DNA of 64,000 nucleotides, from positions 806,001 through 870,000 of the forward strand of contig BQMF02000028.1 in NCBI GenBank assembly GCA_027922465.2, written 5' to 3'. The notes under the pieces are model-generated. The model made no database searches and was not told where the DNA came from. It worked only from the letters and a program-made list of their open reading frames with translations. Of the stretch, positions 1 to 10,364 are shown piece after piece. Origin of the DNA: Turritopsis dohrnii (lineage: Eukaryota; Cnidaria; Hydrozoa; Anthoathecata; Oceaniidae). Every line of letters begins with the position of its first letter. Positions within the stretch are counted from its first letter, which is position 1. Both the position numbers and the translations under genes were made by a program.

Positions 1-90
1 AACCTTTGTCATGTTTTATGTCCACAGCATGTTTTTGAAGTGATCGTGTATTTAGAAGAGAAAAGGTCAACAATGAACCTTCTGACATAT
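1..90 (-). CDS. Start of AP-endonuclease-like (EEP) domain fused to the Helitron helicase (partial)
   Basis: The helicase frame continues without a stop to the window edge. After a variable linker it reads [15 protein letters not shown], near 41-75. The FxLLNxRSLxKH pattern is the typical beginning of an endonuclease-exonuclease-phosphatase domain, as in LINEs and in the C-terminal extension of Helentrons. Only about 30 residues are visible, so the catalytic residues cannot be checked. Confidence 0.6.
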
Positions 91-1740
91 CATTCTGTAC
101 AACACATTCTAACTCGGCGTTTTTTCTCATATAATTGTATTCATCAGAAGCTCGCTGGTCAAACCTCACAGACTTTGTATTTAGTGTTCCAGTAAGATAA
201 AGTCCTCGTAATGAAGTAACACGACTTAAAGCAACATATGCTTGACCTTTGTTGAATCGCTTCTGTTTCAAAAGCTTAAAATTGAACACGATGTTTGGAA
301 AAGTTTTCCCCTGTACTTTGTGAACTGTGCATGCCCATGAAAGAACTAAAGAAAATTGCAGTCGTATGATACTAGGTGAGGAAGGTCTATTCTTTTTTAT
401 TCTGATCTCCTTTTCGACTCTTTCAATCGGTACTAATTTATGTGTACGACTAAAACTATCTGAGTTCATTGCTTTCAAACCTACACCGTCCTCTTCCATC
501 TTTAGGTATATTTTTTTACAACCCCTCGATGATCATATTTTATATGATAAATGGTTCCGATTTGCCCATTACATAATTTATCTTCTACATCTATATTTGC
601 AGTTAACATTACCTTTGCATTTGGTTTAATAATCAATTTATAGGCTAGACCACCAGTGTCCATTTGACTTCGTTGATATATTCTATCTAAGACAGAGTCC
701 GTAACATCTGGAGGTAATTTCTCATAGGCTATGATTTCTATTTCGTTACCAGGAAGTTCGTCTAATTTACGCTTGTTATGATTGTTAACTAAAGCGTTTT
801 CTGCCCATATATGAATGGCATCGTGTGGATAGTTTGGGTCATTAATATTTATGAATCTGCTACTTAAAATTTCAGCATCATTTTGTGATAATTCCCCTTT
901 TCTTATGTTATTCAGTAAAGAGATAAATAATTGATCCCCTCTTTGTCTCATTACTTCAGTCAACTCTGCAATTTTAAAGTTTCTCCAACAATGTGCTATA
1001 TTCAACATTTGATCACTATACTGGGCGTAAACAGGTCTTTGTTGAATCGGAGGCAATTGATAAAAGTCACCACAAGCAATTATCGATATACCAGCAAAGG
1101 GAACATTATCAGTGCTTCCAAAAATTTCGCAAAGTCTTGGTGAATGTAAAGCAGAAGTTGATTGGAAACCATTGAAATTTCGTCAAGAAGCTCAGAAAAT
1201 CTTTGTCTAAGTGAACTGCGTTTTTTATCACTAAGTTTAGAAACACATTTTCCAGATGACCTATCTGGTATGATACCTAAAGTCGAATGAATAGTTGAAC
1301 CATCGACATTAACAGCTGCCACTCCTGTTGGCGCAAGTATAAGCATTCTTTCTTTGCTTGCATCCCTTACTCCATATGTCAACGACTTTTGCAAGTAATA
1401 TTTCATTGTTGTCAGTAAATGTGATTTCCCACATCCTGCACTTCCGGTAAGAAATATATGAAATGTCTCTGGTTTTGATGATGGATTCTTTTTAGATAAT
1501 TGTATGGTACTACGTGTCCACTTCAAAATAACATGAAAAATATTCCTTTGTTTTTCGTTTAAAGAGCGAATTCTTTCGTTCAGATCATCATCTGATATTA
1601 AAGGTGTAAGAGTTTGAATTGAAGCTCCACCATGATATTCATGTTCATTTTCCTCATCCTCCTCATCATCCTGACTTAGCTCGTTTTCGGCATTTTTTTC
1701 TCTTACTTCATCGTTTTCTTGCTCTCCGTGAGGGTCTAAA
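91..1740 (-). pseudogene. Helitron Pif1-family helicase domain, fragmented
   Basis: After an acidic linker (about 1560-1740) the minus strand encodes a Pif1-like superfamily 1 helicase. Walker A is GSAGCGKSHLL and APTGVAAVN follows. Walker B is LLDEISMVS. The later motifs are VMLTANIDVEDKLCNGQIG near 580-640, [10 protein letters not shown] near 310-330 and [16 protein letters not shown] near 195-240. The domain unwinds DNA ahead of the Rep-bound strand during rolling-circle transposition. Open segments are 1080-1526 and 502-1056, with a frameshift between them and another near the A-run at about 505-515. The last motifs are intact in a frame that stays open to base 1. Confidence 0.88.
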
Positions 1741-1755
1741 CCACTAGCATTTTCG

Positions 1756-3700
1756 TTAATCCAACACGGGTTGAATATCTAGGTTAGCTTCCCAAGGAAG
1801 CAGTCCCTCTTCAAAGTAATTATTCGTGAAGCATGATTTAGGTGAACGTTTAAAGTGAATTTGATAACTGTTATCAGACGATATCGAAAGATATTTATAG
1901 TATAATTCTTTCTTGATATTTAATTCCGTTAAGATTGTGTCAATCGACTTCGGTTGCCAATAATCATCTTTTGTTGGATCACTAATATTATTATGTTTGG
2001 GATCTAAGTAATTGTCAATATATCGCTTGACCTTATCCAGAAGATTTTTCCTTTCCATTAAGATTTTAGTTTTATCTTCTTGATAAATATCACACAAAGG
2101 TTCAGCAATAACGGTTCTTTCACAAAAGAACTTACCAAATGAATACCTGCAATCAATATTCTTATATTTTCGACATGATTTAGAATGATGATGCGTCTGA
2201 AATGTTTTAACTAAGGTATGTCGTTTGTCATTTTCATTGTCAGGTAGTTTGCATTTTATAGCATTATCTACAAATGCAACATAATCTTCTTTTGTATCTG
2301 CGGAAAGTTTTGGTGCATTCTCAACCCAAAGTAAAGAATGGATATGGGGGCTACCACGTACTTGGAATTCTACTCTAATGGCATAATGCATCACTTTACC
2401 TAGAGTCCCGTTGTTGACAATATATTTAAAAAAGTTTTCTACCCCATATTGAAAATGCCTTGCTAGCAAAACTGGATTTGATTGAAGAATTCTTGTCCTC
2501 TCCATATAATTCATGCTTTCGATTTCATTTTTCGTTACGTTCGTACCATTCAGTTTTTGAATAATCTCAACTAGCTCATCTCAGCGCAAATCGGCACACG
2601 ACAGAGTCATGAAGTAGGTTGGTAAACCAAGTTGCTCAACCATTGCAAGAACCTCGAAGAGAAATCTTTTCCAATATGCTGAAGTGCCTTTCAAGTTATT
2701 CATAAAGTTAAAAGCATCGTCGGTTGCGACGAGACCTCTAATAGTTTCTTTGAAGTTTTGTGAAAGGTTGCTTGCTGTTAAACCTTCTGCTTTGATTTTT
2801 TTGTGTGCGGTATTAATGCAGTTATTGAGATTCAGATGTTGCATCACTGTCTGTGCATAGAAAATATAATCAGGATCCGATGCAAACTTCTGTGTATAGT
2901 TGAGAAGCCTCTGGTTAAAATATTTACAAGGACTTAACTTAACGCTTCTTTCATGAGTATATCCAAATTGACCAGTAGGAAATAGATACGGATGAGCAAG
3001 CATTTCACAGTTTTAATCACAAATCAAAGGTATGGGTTCTCTATTTTCACCAGGAGCAATTGTTACATTAGAATCATCCACTATATTAAATGATAGTTCT
3101 GGGACATACGCTGTTTCATAGGCTCCTACGCGAAAGTCATCCAGTGGATTAGAATCTTCTGCTTTGAGACTCTCCTTGACTACACCAATATCTGCTTCAT
3201 TTACAAAGTGGATCTCATTCTGATCATCGTCTTCAGTATTGTTAATGACATTAACCCAGCAACTAGGCATATTTTCAATATTGATTTGAATATTGGCATA
3301 TAAAGGATTAAAGGTTTTCTGGTACATCAAAACTTCATTAACAAAGTTGGGGTGAACGGGCTCAAAGTAAACATTTGATTTAAAGCTCATTTTCTTTTTA
3401 AGAGCAACTCTTACTATTCCATTATTATCCATTCCTCGTGGGAGAATGTTACAAATGTCATCTGCATTTATGGGCACATTACAGATCGAGCCTCTCATTT
3501 TGGGTGCTTGGCCTTTACTCATTATTGCCACCTTACCTTCTCTAACTTGCGAATATCCGAGAGTTTGTCTGGTAAATCATAGATTTTAAGATCGTTACAA
3601 ACTGCTTGACAGGGCATTCCTTTTTTCAATATCTTTGAGTGACATGTTTTACATATGTATTTTTGGCCGTCATAACTTAAAGTGCGTGATAAGAAGATTG
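1756..3700 (-). pseudogene. Helitron Rep (HUH) region, fragmented
   Basis: The first block, about 3535-3700, has a treble-clef-like pattern (YICKTCHSKIL, then MPCQAVC). It is followed by a DUF6570-like region (3013-3531, with PKMRGSICNVP) and a Helitron_like_N region (2581-3003, with HPYLFPTGQFGY). The last segment, 1756-2514, carries RGSPHIHSLLWVENAP, the HUH motif that binds metal in rolling-circle nucleases, and ends with NYFEEGLLPWEANLDIQPV. The pieces are in different frames. Rep nicks DNA through tyrosines that lie downstream of the HUH motif in this family. Here the frame ends just after the DIQPV block and the next recognisable sequence is already the helicase linker, so the tyrosine segment appears deleted. 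This copy cannot code for an active nuclease. Confidence 0.85.
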
Positions 3701-3931
3701 ATTCGTCAACGTCTCGATTTTTTAATGATTTGAACGAAGATTCCCACGAGTAACTGATTTTCGTACACGATCATTTTCTTTCGTGTTTTCCTTTACTTTT
3801 TCTGAAAGACCTGCACAAGTAACTGATTTTCGCAAACGATGTTTTTCCTTGATGATTTCCTTCCGAAAGAACTGCACGAATAGCTGATTGTAACACACGA
3901 CTATCTTCTCTGGCTATTTTTTTTTTGCTCG
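3701..3931 (-). repeat. Degenerate about 60-70-bp direct repeats between protease and Rep regions
   Basis: The segment contains AACTGATTTTCG-like cores followed by ACACGAT or AAACGAT, starting near 3752, 3821 and 3882. The first spacing is 69 bp (23 codons) and the second about 61 bp, so any original coding period has been shifted by an indel. It probably encodes the basic linker of the Helitron protein upstream of the Cys-rich domain. The frame is broken and I could not assign a clear product. Confidence 0.5.
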
Positions 3932-4999
3932 TCAGTTTTTTTTAGCTCTACATACAGCCACATTCAATTTGTTTTTCATCCGTGCTTCCTTCTTCATGTC
4001 TTCGCTGAAACTATTTCGTTGTATGGTTTTTCTGAGAGGGTCTTTATATTTTTTTATTTCTTGAGCTTTCTGAACATTATCTTCAGTTAATTTTGTTATT
4101 TTTGATTTAGAGTATTCCAAAACACGCTGCTTTCGTTTCACATCAGAGGCCTTTTCTTTTCGAAATTTTTCTTTCAGGTCAGATAGTGAAACCTCTGTTA
4201 TGACCGCCTTGATATATTGGATGCCGTAGAAAACAAAATCGTTTTGAAATTGATCAAGATAAAAATTTTTAATGTAATTTTCTGCTTCATTAAACGAATC
4301 CAACCTCATGAGAACCGAGGTACCAGAAGGATTACTTAATCCTAACTCATCCCGACCATGTGAATCAAACACGTACATATAGTTGCCATTCATCATGAAG
4401 GATGTACCATATCCAAACACGATTAACAAACCACAGTTGAAATCCCCCGGAAATGTTAAAAATTTCTGACTAACAGACGATAATTCAGCAGTCAATGACT
4501 AGGACTTTCCTATTACAAACACGTTGTTGTCTAGGCGTACTACTGGAGGTAGATCTTCAAATGAGAGAAACTCATTTGTAAAACCCGTACTTATATACGC
4601 TTTGTTACCAAGTACTAATATCCTATCCATGTCCCATTGACCCCAATAGCAAGGCGATTTCACCTTTGAATAACATATAGCCATTAAGGCATTGCACAAA
4701 CATTGACTACCCGCAGATTCACCAAGCATGGGGTTACCCTGATGAAATGATCCACAAACTATTTTCCTAGGAAAAGTTGGTCCAGGATTAATTTCGATAT
4801 CACCAGAAGACAGAAGTATAATGGTGAAATACAGAGTAACTGCACGGAACCGCAAGGGTTTTTTGATGTTCGACACACCGTTACTATGCAACCAAGAACT
4901 CAGCAATCTCAGCTGTGCCGACCCGTAAAAGTTACCAATGGCTATGCGATATTCTCCGATGGAAATCATTTTCGGACGGCAAAATTTGATACGATTCAA
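3932..4999 (-). pseudogene. Herpesvirus-tegument-type (peptidase C76) cysteine protease-like domain with N-terminal 2A-like motif
   Basis: Two open segments lie in the same frame and are separated only by a TAG at 4499-4501. The upstream part contains GSFHQGN, then GSQCLCNAL, whose Cys is in the position of the C76 nucleophile. The downstream part contains YVFDSHGRDELG, whose Asp-His fits the rest of a cysteine-protease triad. The tail is basic and rich in Lys and Arg. C76 domains were named from the large tegument protein of herpesviruses and also occur in animal transposons; they are deubiquitinase-like. The position just upstream of a Helitron Rep suggests an accessory protein of the element. 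The internal stop and the alternative TTG that follows make this copy a likely pseudogene. No ATG-proximal context was evaluated beyond the Met codon at 4999. The family assignment rests on motif recognition alone. Confidence 0.7.
4778..4801 (-). other. 2A-like ribosome-skipping motif
   Basis: Residues 67-74 of the reading frame starting at 4999 read DIEINPGP, which matches the 2A consensus D-x-E-x-N-P-G-P. The residues just before it, ILLSSG, are hydrophobic then Ser/Gly, as in other 2A-like peptides. Known 2A-like sequences make the ribosome skip the Gly-Pro bond; they occur in some animal non-LTR retrotransposons and other genes as well as in viruses. Here the motif sits about 16 residues before the first protease block, so skipping would release a short leader peptide of about 73 residues. 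Function is inferred. Confidence 0.72.
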
Positions 5000-5007
5000 A
5001 AGCGCAG

Positions 5008-5118
5008 ATAAGGTTTAATAAGGATTAATAAGGAGTAATAAGGTCAAATAAGGTCAGATAAGTTCTGATATGTTCTGATAAGTTCTGATACAGTTTGATA
5101 AGTCTGATAATTCTGAGG
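5008..5118. repeat. Exact-period decamer tandem repeat (ATAAGGNNNN-type)
   Basis: About eleven consecutive 10-bp units begin with ATAAGG and drift through ATAAGTTCTG and ATATGTTCTG to ATAAGTCTGA. The period is a strict 10 bp for most of the array, and the units diverge progressively from left to right. No coding potential is apparent. It lies directly upstream of the Helitron protease reading frame. Confidence 0.8.
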
Positions 5119-7888
5119 TCTGGTAAATCTGGTTAATGCAGGTTATATCAGGTTAATTCGATATTCAGGTATCTTTAATACCTGTGGCGTCTCCAACTGA
5201 CCTAAAATGACAAAAATAAAAAAATCAGACTATACAATTTGATGTACATGACCAAACATTTTATGTTAATTTTTGAAATTGGGATTTATTTGTCTCAGTA
5301 TGTACCAAATACCATGATACTCTTTTTAATGTGAATCAAGTTCTAAGTATGTGTTTACACATAATTCAACTTTTAATTAACTTCCTTGGATTCAATTTCC
5401 TTTTTGAATGGAAGCCAAGAAGAAAAAAACAGTTTTCTTTCCCTTTTCCTTGAAATTGTTATTGAAATTTTATTGCACACTGAAAACATCTCCAAACATT
5501 CAATTTACGATGAGTTACTCACTCTACTTTCTGAAAGACATGTCAGTTTTACTTATATATTATTTACCATATGATCATACCAATAGTTTTATAAATGCAA
5601 ATGGAATGCAAAAAAATTCCAAATCAAAAGTAAGATCTAAACTTTGCAAGAAAGAATTATTAATGTAAGCATCTGACTCACAAAGTTATCTTTCAGTGAT
5701 GTACAAAAATTAATTCTCAAAAATATCAGAAATATGGAGGATTCCAGAAGTATTCTCACTGAAATGTCTCTGAGGTGATTTGGAATGCTTATTTTCTATA
5801 AGAACGACATAACTCAGACCTGTGCCTCAAGATTCTTAATATGTCAGGGGTTGATAGAGAAAAATAATATAGGTGTCGGTTTTACTGTGTTCTTAATTTA
5901 ACAACATCGATGGTTTTAAGTGCTAGCATATGGAAGAGGGGTTGAATATACTGCCCTACTTTGGCAAAAGGAAGTATGTAACAAAGTCTGAAACATGAAA
6001 CATTGGCATTTTAATAATATTTTTAATACTAGTAATTACATATTGCACTCTGAAACTGCTAAAATGACTAACTACAGTATATATATACTTAACATAGAAC
6101 TTGATAACCTTTTTAAATGTATTATATTCCTGTTTTTTCTCAAAATTACGGAAAAGCTACTTGCTTCCTTTTGCCAAAGTACGAAATATAATTAACAGTA
6201 TAATTTCACTGACATGAGGACTATCATTTAAAATTTTATTAAATTTGAAGTTTTACAAACAAAAATAAATGTGACACAGATTAAAATAACCACTTGAACA
6301 TCGTTTATTTATATTTTCTTTTTATTGATTTTAAGTATTCAAATAAAAAAACTTTTTTAAGCTTCACTTAATTTGGACGCCTAACTTGTTATACCGTTAT
6401 CAATTTTGGCCTCAATCAACCATTGTATGTCCTTGTAATTATCAGTCTCAATGATTCTTGATTTTCATGTGAATGCAAAGAATTCTTAGGAAGGTCGATA
6501 CAAACCGTATTTACCAAGTTTTGATGCTTAATGTTATATCTTTTTGAACAGTTTATTGTCTTGCAAGTTCACCACCTAGCATGTTATTTTGTGTTGGCAC
6601 AACGTTTTCAAATGCCCTGTGTACTCCTAACAAGTTTTTCACATTGAGTTGTAATCATGGTATTCAGTACATGTACCCTAGATTATGTAAATGAGGGAAG
6701 GGTAGGGTGTGTCATAAAGATTTTTCAGACATAATGCATGCCCCCTTTTGATCAAACTCTTTGGCCGCAACAAATTTTAGTTAATTTTATTCACTTGATT
6801 CATTTTTTAGTTAATTTATCAAATGCAGGCCATTAATACTTCATGGTGTAAATACTGTGAATTTTTTTCAAGCAAGTTAGGGTCAGCAGCCCTTCTTCAA
6901 ACCTTTTTACAAATGATTTTCACCAAAGAACCTTTTTACTGGGTCTGCACAAAAGACAACTCTAATAAAGCAGAGAGAATTACAACATTCTTACCTTTAT
7001 ATGCGTTGGAGATTACTTCTTTAATATAAAATATGTGATTCAAAGTAAAAATATTACAGTTGTGAATGGAGAATTTTGAGTATCGCGTTCATAAGCGATC
7101 GCACTGGAAAATAAAAAACAGCTCTGAGTATTCACTAGGTGGGTCACGTTTCACTGTATCAAGGCCGCACTGACCATAATTTAACTGCTTTGTATAGCCT
7201 GTCTAGTGCACTCACGTTTCACAAACCACGGTTGTGGAAGAGCCTTGTAACCTAGCGTAATGAAGAATCTAGGCTAGTACTGTGGACAAAAAAATGTGGA
7301 ATTACTGATGGACGGACACGCGCTAATGAAAGATCAGCTGCTTTCCGCGCTGACCAATAAAAATTGGATGTTTAGATGTTTTTCGGAATCTTATTTATCA
7401 AAAGCCGAGAATCTGAGAATATTTTGTTCTATGATGCTTTTTGATCTTAGATGAAACATTTTGAGTTGAAAAACATCTATTGACATTGACAGAGAAAAAG
7501 AGAGGTTTTCTTTGTTAAATAAACATCCTAACTGATGCTTGTCTTCTTAAAATCATTATGATGTGAGAATGTTATTATGATTAGAACAAGATGGACATTA
7601 AAATTGAGACTGAGACTGAGACTAACTAAAGATCGCAAAGGAATTTTTAAACTGAATTAATCCTTCTTTTTTCATGTGTTGTTTCTATGCTTAAAATGTT
7701 AATAGCATATAATTGGATATTACTGAAGGATTGTGCTTATTTTCTGTGAATTAGCCAGTTTTCTGCAAAAAGAAAATAGAAAATCTAGTTTCTTCCCAAA
7801 CTTTTCCCTGATGAGGATTATGCAGTTGAGTAGTAGTTATAAAAATCTTATTGATTAAATTATCATATAATTGACTGTTTTCTTTTAG
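5119..7888. other. Gene-free stretch with one MITE
   Basis: AT-rich DNA with only short, unconvincing reading frames. Apart from the short inverted-repeat element at 5959-6179 I recognise no gene, RNA or repeat here. It could be intron or intergenic sequence upstream of the SET-domain exon at 7889. Confidence 0.5.
5959..6179. mobile_element. 221-bp MITE with 16-bp TIRs and TA target duplication
   Basis: The left end CTTTGGCAAAAGGAAG is a perfect inverted copy of the right end CTTCCTTTTGCCAAAG. Each end is bordered by TA (5957-5958 and 6180-6181). The interior is AT-rich and non-coding. Size, TIRs and TA duplication fit a non-autonomous Tc1/mariner-type element; no autonomous partner with these ends is visible in the window. 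Confidence 0.7.
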
Positions 7889-8045
7889 GTTATGGTGTAT
7901 TTACTACCAATGAAATTTGTAAAGATGAAATAGTGGGCATTTATCATGGAGATATGACTGAAGAAAATATTGCAGAAGAACGGGAGCAAGGAGAATTTGA
8001 GGGAAACTTTGTACACATCATTGAGGCAAATGGAAAAAGATTTTG
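7889..8045 (+). CDS. Internal exon encoding the start of a SET domain (KMT5A-like)
   Basis: A polypyrimidine tract and AG (7887-7888) precede an open segment that ends at TTTTG/GTAATT. The frame starting at 7891 reads YGVFTTNEICKDEIVGIYHG, then an acidic AEERE stretch and FVHIIEANGKRFW. The pattern GxGVF(A/T)T..., then a hydrophobic strand and YxGD, is the N-terminal SET block that shapes the S-adenosylmethionine pocket of lysine methyltransferases. The spacing and the GD...ERE motif resemble KMT5A-type enzymes. The catalytic NHS and YDY motifs would lie on later exons, which I could not find nearby. The exon could belong to a host gene or a transposon-captured copy; the 157-nt length and exact splice sites are inferred. 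Confidence 0.5.
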
Positions 8046-8229
8046 GTAATTATGTTAACTTTTCTATTACTGGCTTCAATCTTTAAGCTTTAATCTTTTC
8101 AAATGTTTTGATTATTTGCGAGATCAAGAAACAATAGACAACAACCAAAGTACTGCACAAAGATTTATTAATGTTTTTAGGGTAAGTACGCTTAAGAACC
8201 TTTTTTGTTTGTTTGTTTTGTTTTTTCTT

Positions 8230-8324
8230 ATAGTATTAATAGGGTTATAGTATTAATAGGGTTAATAGGGTTAATAGGGTTTCTGCATCATTACTTTTCA
8301 TTACTGCATCATTACTTTTCATTA
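8230..8324. repeat. Short direct repeats (TATTAATAGGGT and CTGCATCATTACTTTTCATTA)
   Basis: TATAGTATTAATAGGGT occurs twice, followed by two further TTAATAGGG units. Next to them the 21-bp block beginning CTGCATCATTAC (8283-8303) is repeated immediately at 8304-8324. These look like local slippage duplications. Confidence 0.75.
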
Positions 8325-9513
8325 CTTTTCAAATAATACGCGATTGAAGAAATAAGCACAAGGTTTTTAATCATGACGGTCTGGGTTCGTAAAGAAAATC
8401 GCAATTGTTTTTAATTCACATTTCGACACTTATGACTATCGGGTTTGGCTTTTATTTATATACATTGGGGTGTGGAATCCATGAACAGTTACAGTGATTT
8501 TAATCTTTTTGTTGTTTACCTATAGGCACAATTTATTTTTACTACTGCATATATCGTATCGTGAAAGATTTATTACGAATATTTTGATGTATTTAAGATC
8601 TTCTGATTAAAAGGTCTTTCTGTTCATAACTCCAGTGTTGAACAAAATATGTTTTAGCCGGAATACCTAGAGATTTTTAATTAAAAGAGTGAAGAGTGTT
8701 TTTTTCTGTATCAACGTTAGATATTTTTAATCAATGGGGAACCATTGCATTGCATCTTCAATTTATTTAACAGAGTGAAAAATGTAAAAAGTGAAAAAAG
8801 TGGATGCACAGCAAACAACAAAAATGTTCCACACGGGATAGTACATTCTAAACATTCTACATTCCAAGCAATTGAGGAACTTTATCATACTAAAAGTCAT
8901 TATACTATGCCTTTCTCTCTGTTCAGCTCACATCGATTCAATTGTGTAAAAAATTTTTACACGGGTTACTAGTTGTTATTCTAATACCATCATTATCACC
9001 TATTCTTAAGTTTTCACTCTTTCCTTGCCACCAAAAGTCACTAAGTAGTTCTCAGTCAATTTGAAAGTGAAACCAGAAAAAGTATCAGGTCTTGTATAAG
9101 AGATAATGGAAAATTGTTTAGACTTCAAAAAGGAAAGGATACAGGGAAATAAATTCCACAAAGTAAGTTAGATAGAACATAAGTGTGACCATATAAAATA
9201 AGATCGATATCAAAAATGAAGTGATCTCACTTTGGTCTCTTATAAACTCAAGTGAAATTTCACTTGTTTTCTGTACAAGCATGAACAACCTATGTATTCC
9301 AAAATATTTTTGAATAAATTGAAGTGAAAACTAATATTACAACTTGATGAATGTGTGTTTTATAAAAGGAAAAATATACTTAAAATGGTACAATCATGTT
9401 TCTATGTGAGATTTACGTTTGAAATTCTTTTGAAATGTTAAAAATGCCTGAGATGACAAGATGACAAGTATTTCTTCCATGTTCACCAAATATGCAGTAT
9501 TAATCATCTAGAA
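8325..9513. other. Gene-free stretch
   Basis: AT-rich sequence between the SET exon region and the first Helitron copy. I see no recognisable gene, RNA or transposon here; the short reading frame near 8745 shows no known motif. Confidence 0.45.
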
Positions 9514-10364
9514 CTAGCCGCCAAGGCGGCGTCGCTCCCCGCCCATGTCCACCTGCTCTGTATCACTGTATCAATAAACGTCAAATTTCCTTATAAACGG
9601 CTCGTACAACCAGAAGCAGATTCGAAGTCACAACCTCTGGTAAAACCAATCTTTTATCAGTGTAACAATACACTCAAAACGTATACTTAATGTATACTTT
9701 ATATTAACTTTTGTTTAAAAAAAGTTACGTGCTCTAACATGGGTGCTATCAAATGTAAGGGGGAAATGGATTCTCTTCTTAAAAAAATCACACGGGAGGA
9801 GAGAAGAAAAGGCACGTGCTAAATGAATCAAGTGAATAAAAAAAACGTTTGATCTGATATGAAATAAAATAGATTAAAAAAGAAATCGATTAAAGACAAC
9901 TATTATGACAAAAGCAAAAAAAAATATTTTGTTTTATGATATTTTTTTTTACCTATAGGTTTTTAAACATTTTCATTACTCGAAAAAAAAGTTCACCCGT
10001 CTCAGACAGCCAGGCAAGGATACGTTAGGATACACTGGCAAACCGAGATGCTACCACGTTCTGCCACCGCTGCTTTTTGTCCAAAATGTTTTATCAGTTA
10101 GTTTCTTTGTATTTAGTTGATGTATTGTTTTCAAAGCCAAGTCAACGTGGAATATAAAACTAACAAAATAATAAAAACGAAACGTTATTCCTATTAGTTC
10201 ATCAGCCAAAAAAAGTCACGTTCGATTGGGGTTGCAATGTATTGGCTTCGAACTCACGTCGCACACAAAAAAAGAAATAATTTCGCTCACAACTCAATCT
10301 ACCATTTTGCGTGACTTACAAACAAACAAACAAACAGACGGAGAATCGGCTATTAATATATAGA
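9514..10364 (-). mobile_element. Solitary non-autonomous Helitron, 851 bp, complete (unit 1)
   Basis: Read on the minus strand, the copy begins TCTATATATTAATAGCCG and ends with a GC hairpin (GCCGCC-TT-GGCGGC) merging into CTAG. The flanking host bases on that strand are A before TC and T after CTAG, the textbook A/T Helitron target with no target duplication. The interior has no long reading frame. It shares blocks with units 4, 6 and 7, for example CACGTTCTGCCAC near 10055 and the CAAACAAACAAA tract before the 5' end. Rolling-circle transposition by a Helitron Rep supplied in trans is inferred; I cannot show that the element at 1-4999 is the partner. Confidence 0.82.

Larger units (their letters stand above)
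1..4999 (-). mobile_element. Helitron (Helentron-like), 3' part, degraded
   Basis: Coding segments in order on the minus strand are a C76-type protease-like region, a Cys-rich and DUF6570-like region, a Helitron_like_N region, a HUH Rep region, a Pif1-type helicase and the start of an endonuclease-like domain that runs off the window edge at base 1. A Rep-helicase fusion followed by an AP-endonuclease-like domain is the known layout of Helentrons, a Helitron subgroup. The copy is inactive: it has at least one nonsense codon, several frameshifts and an internal deletion between Rep and helicase. Neither terminus is visible; the CTRR end would lie left of the window. The upstream edge is uncertain because decamer repeats begin at 5008. 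Confidence 0.88.

Noticed and set aside
8046..8190. Next exon of the SET gene ending at GGTAAGTACG near 8180
   Set aside because: The donor is good but no frame between a plausible acceptor and this site continues the SET domain without stops.
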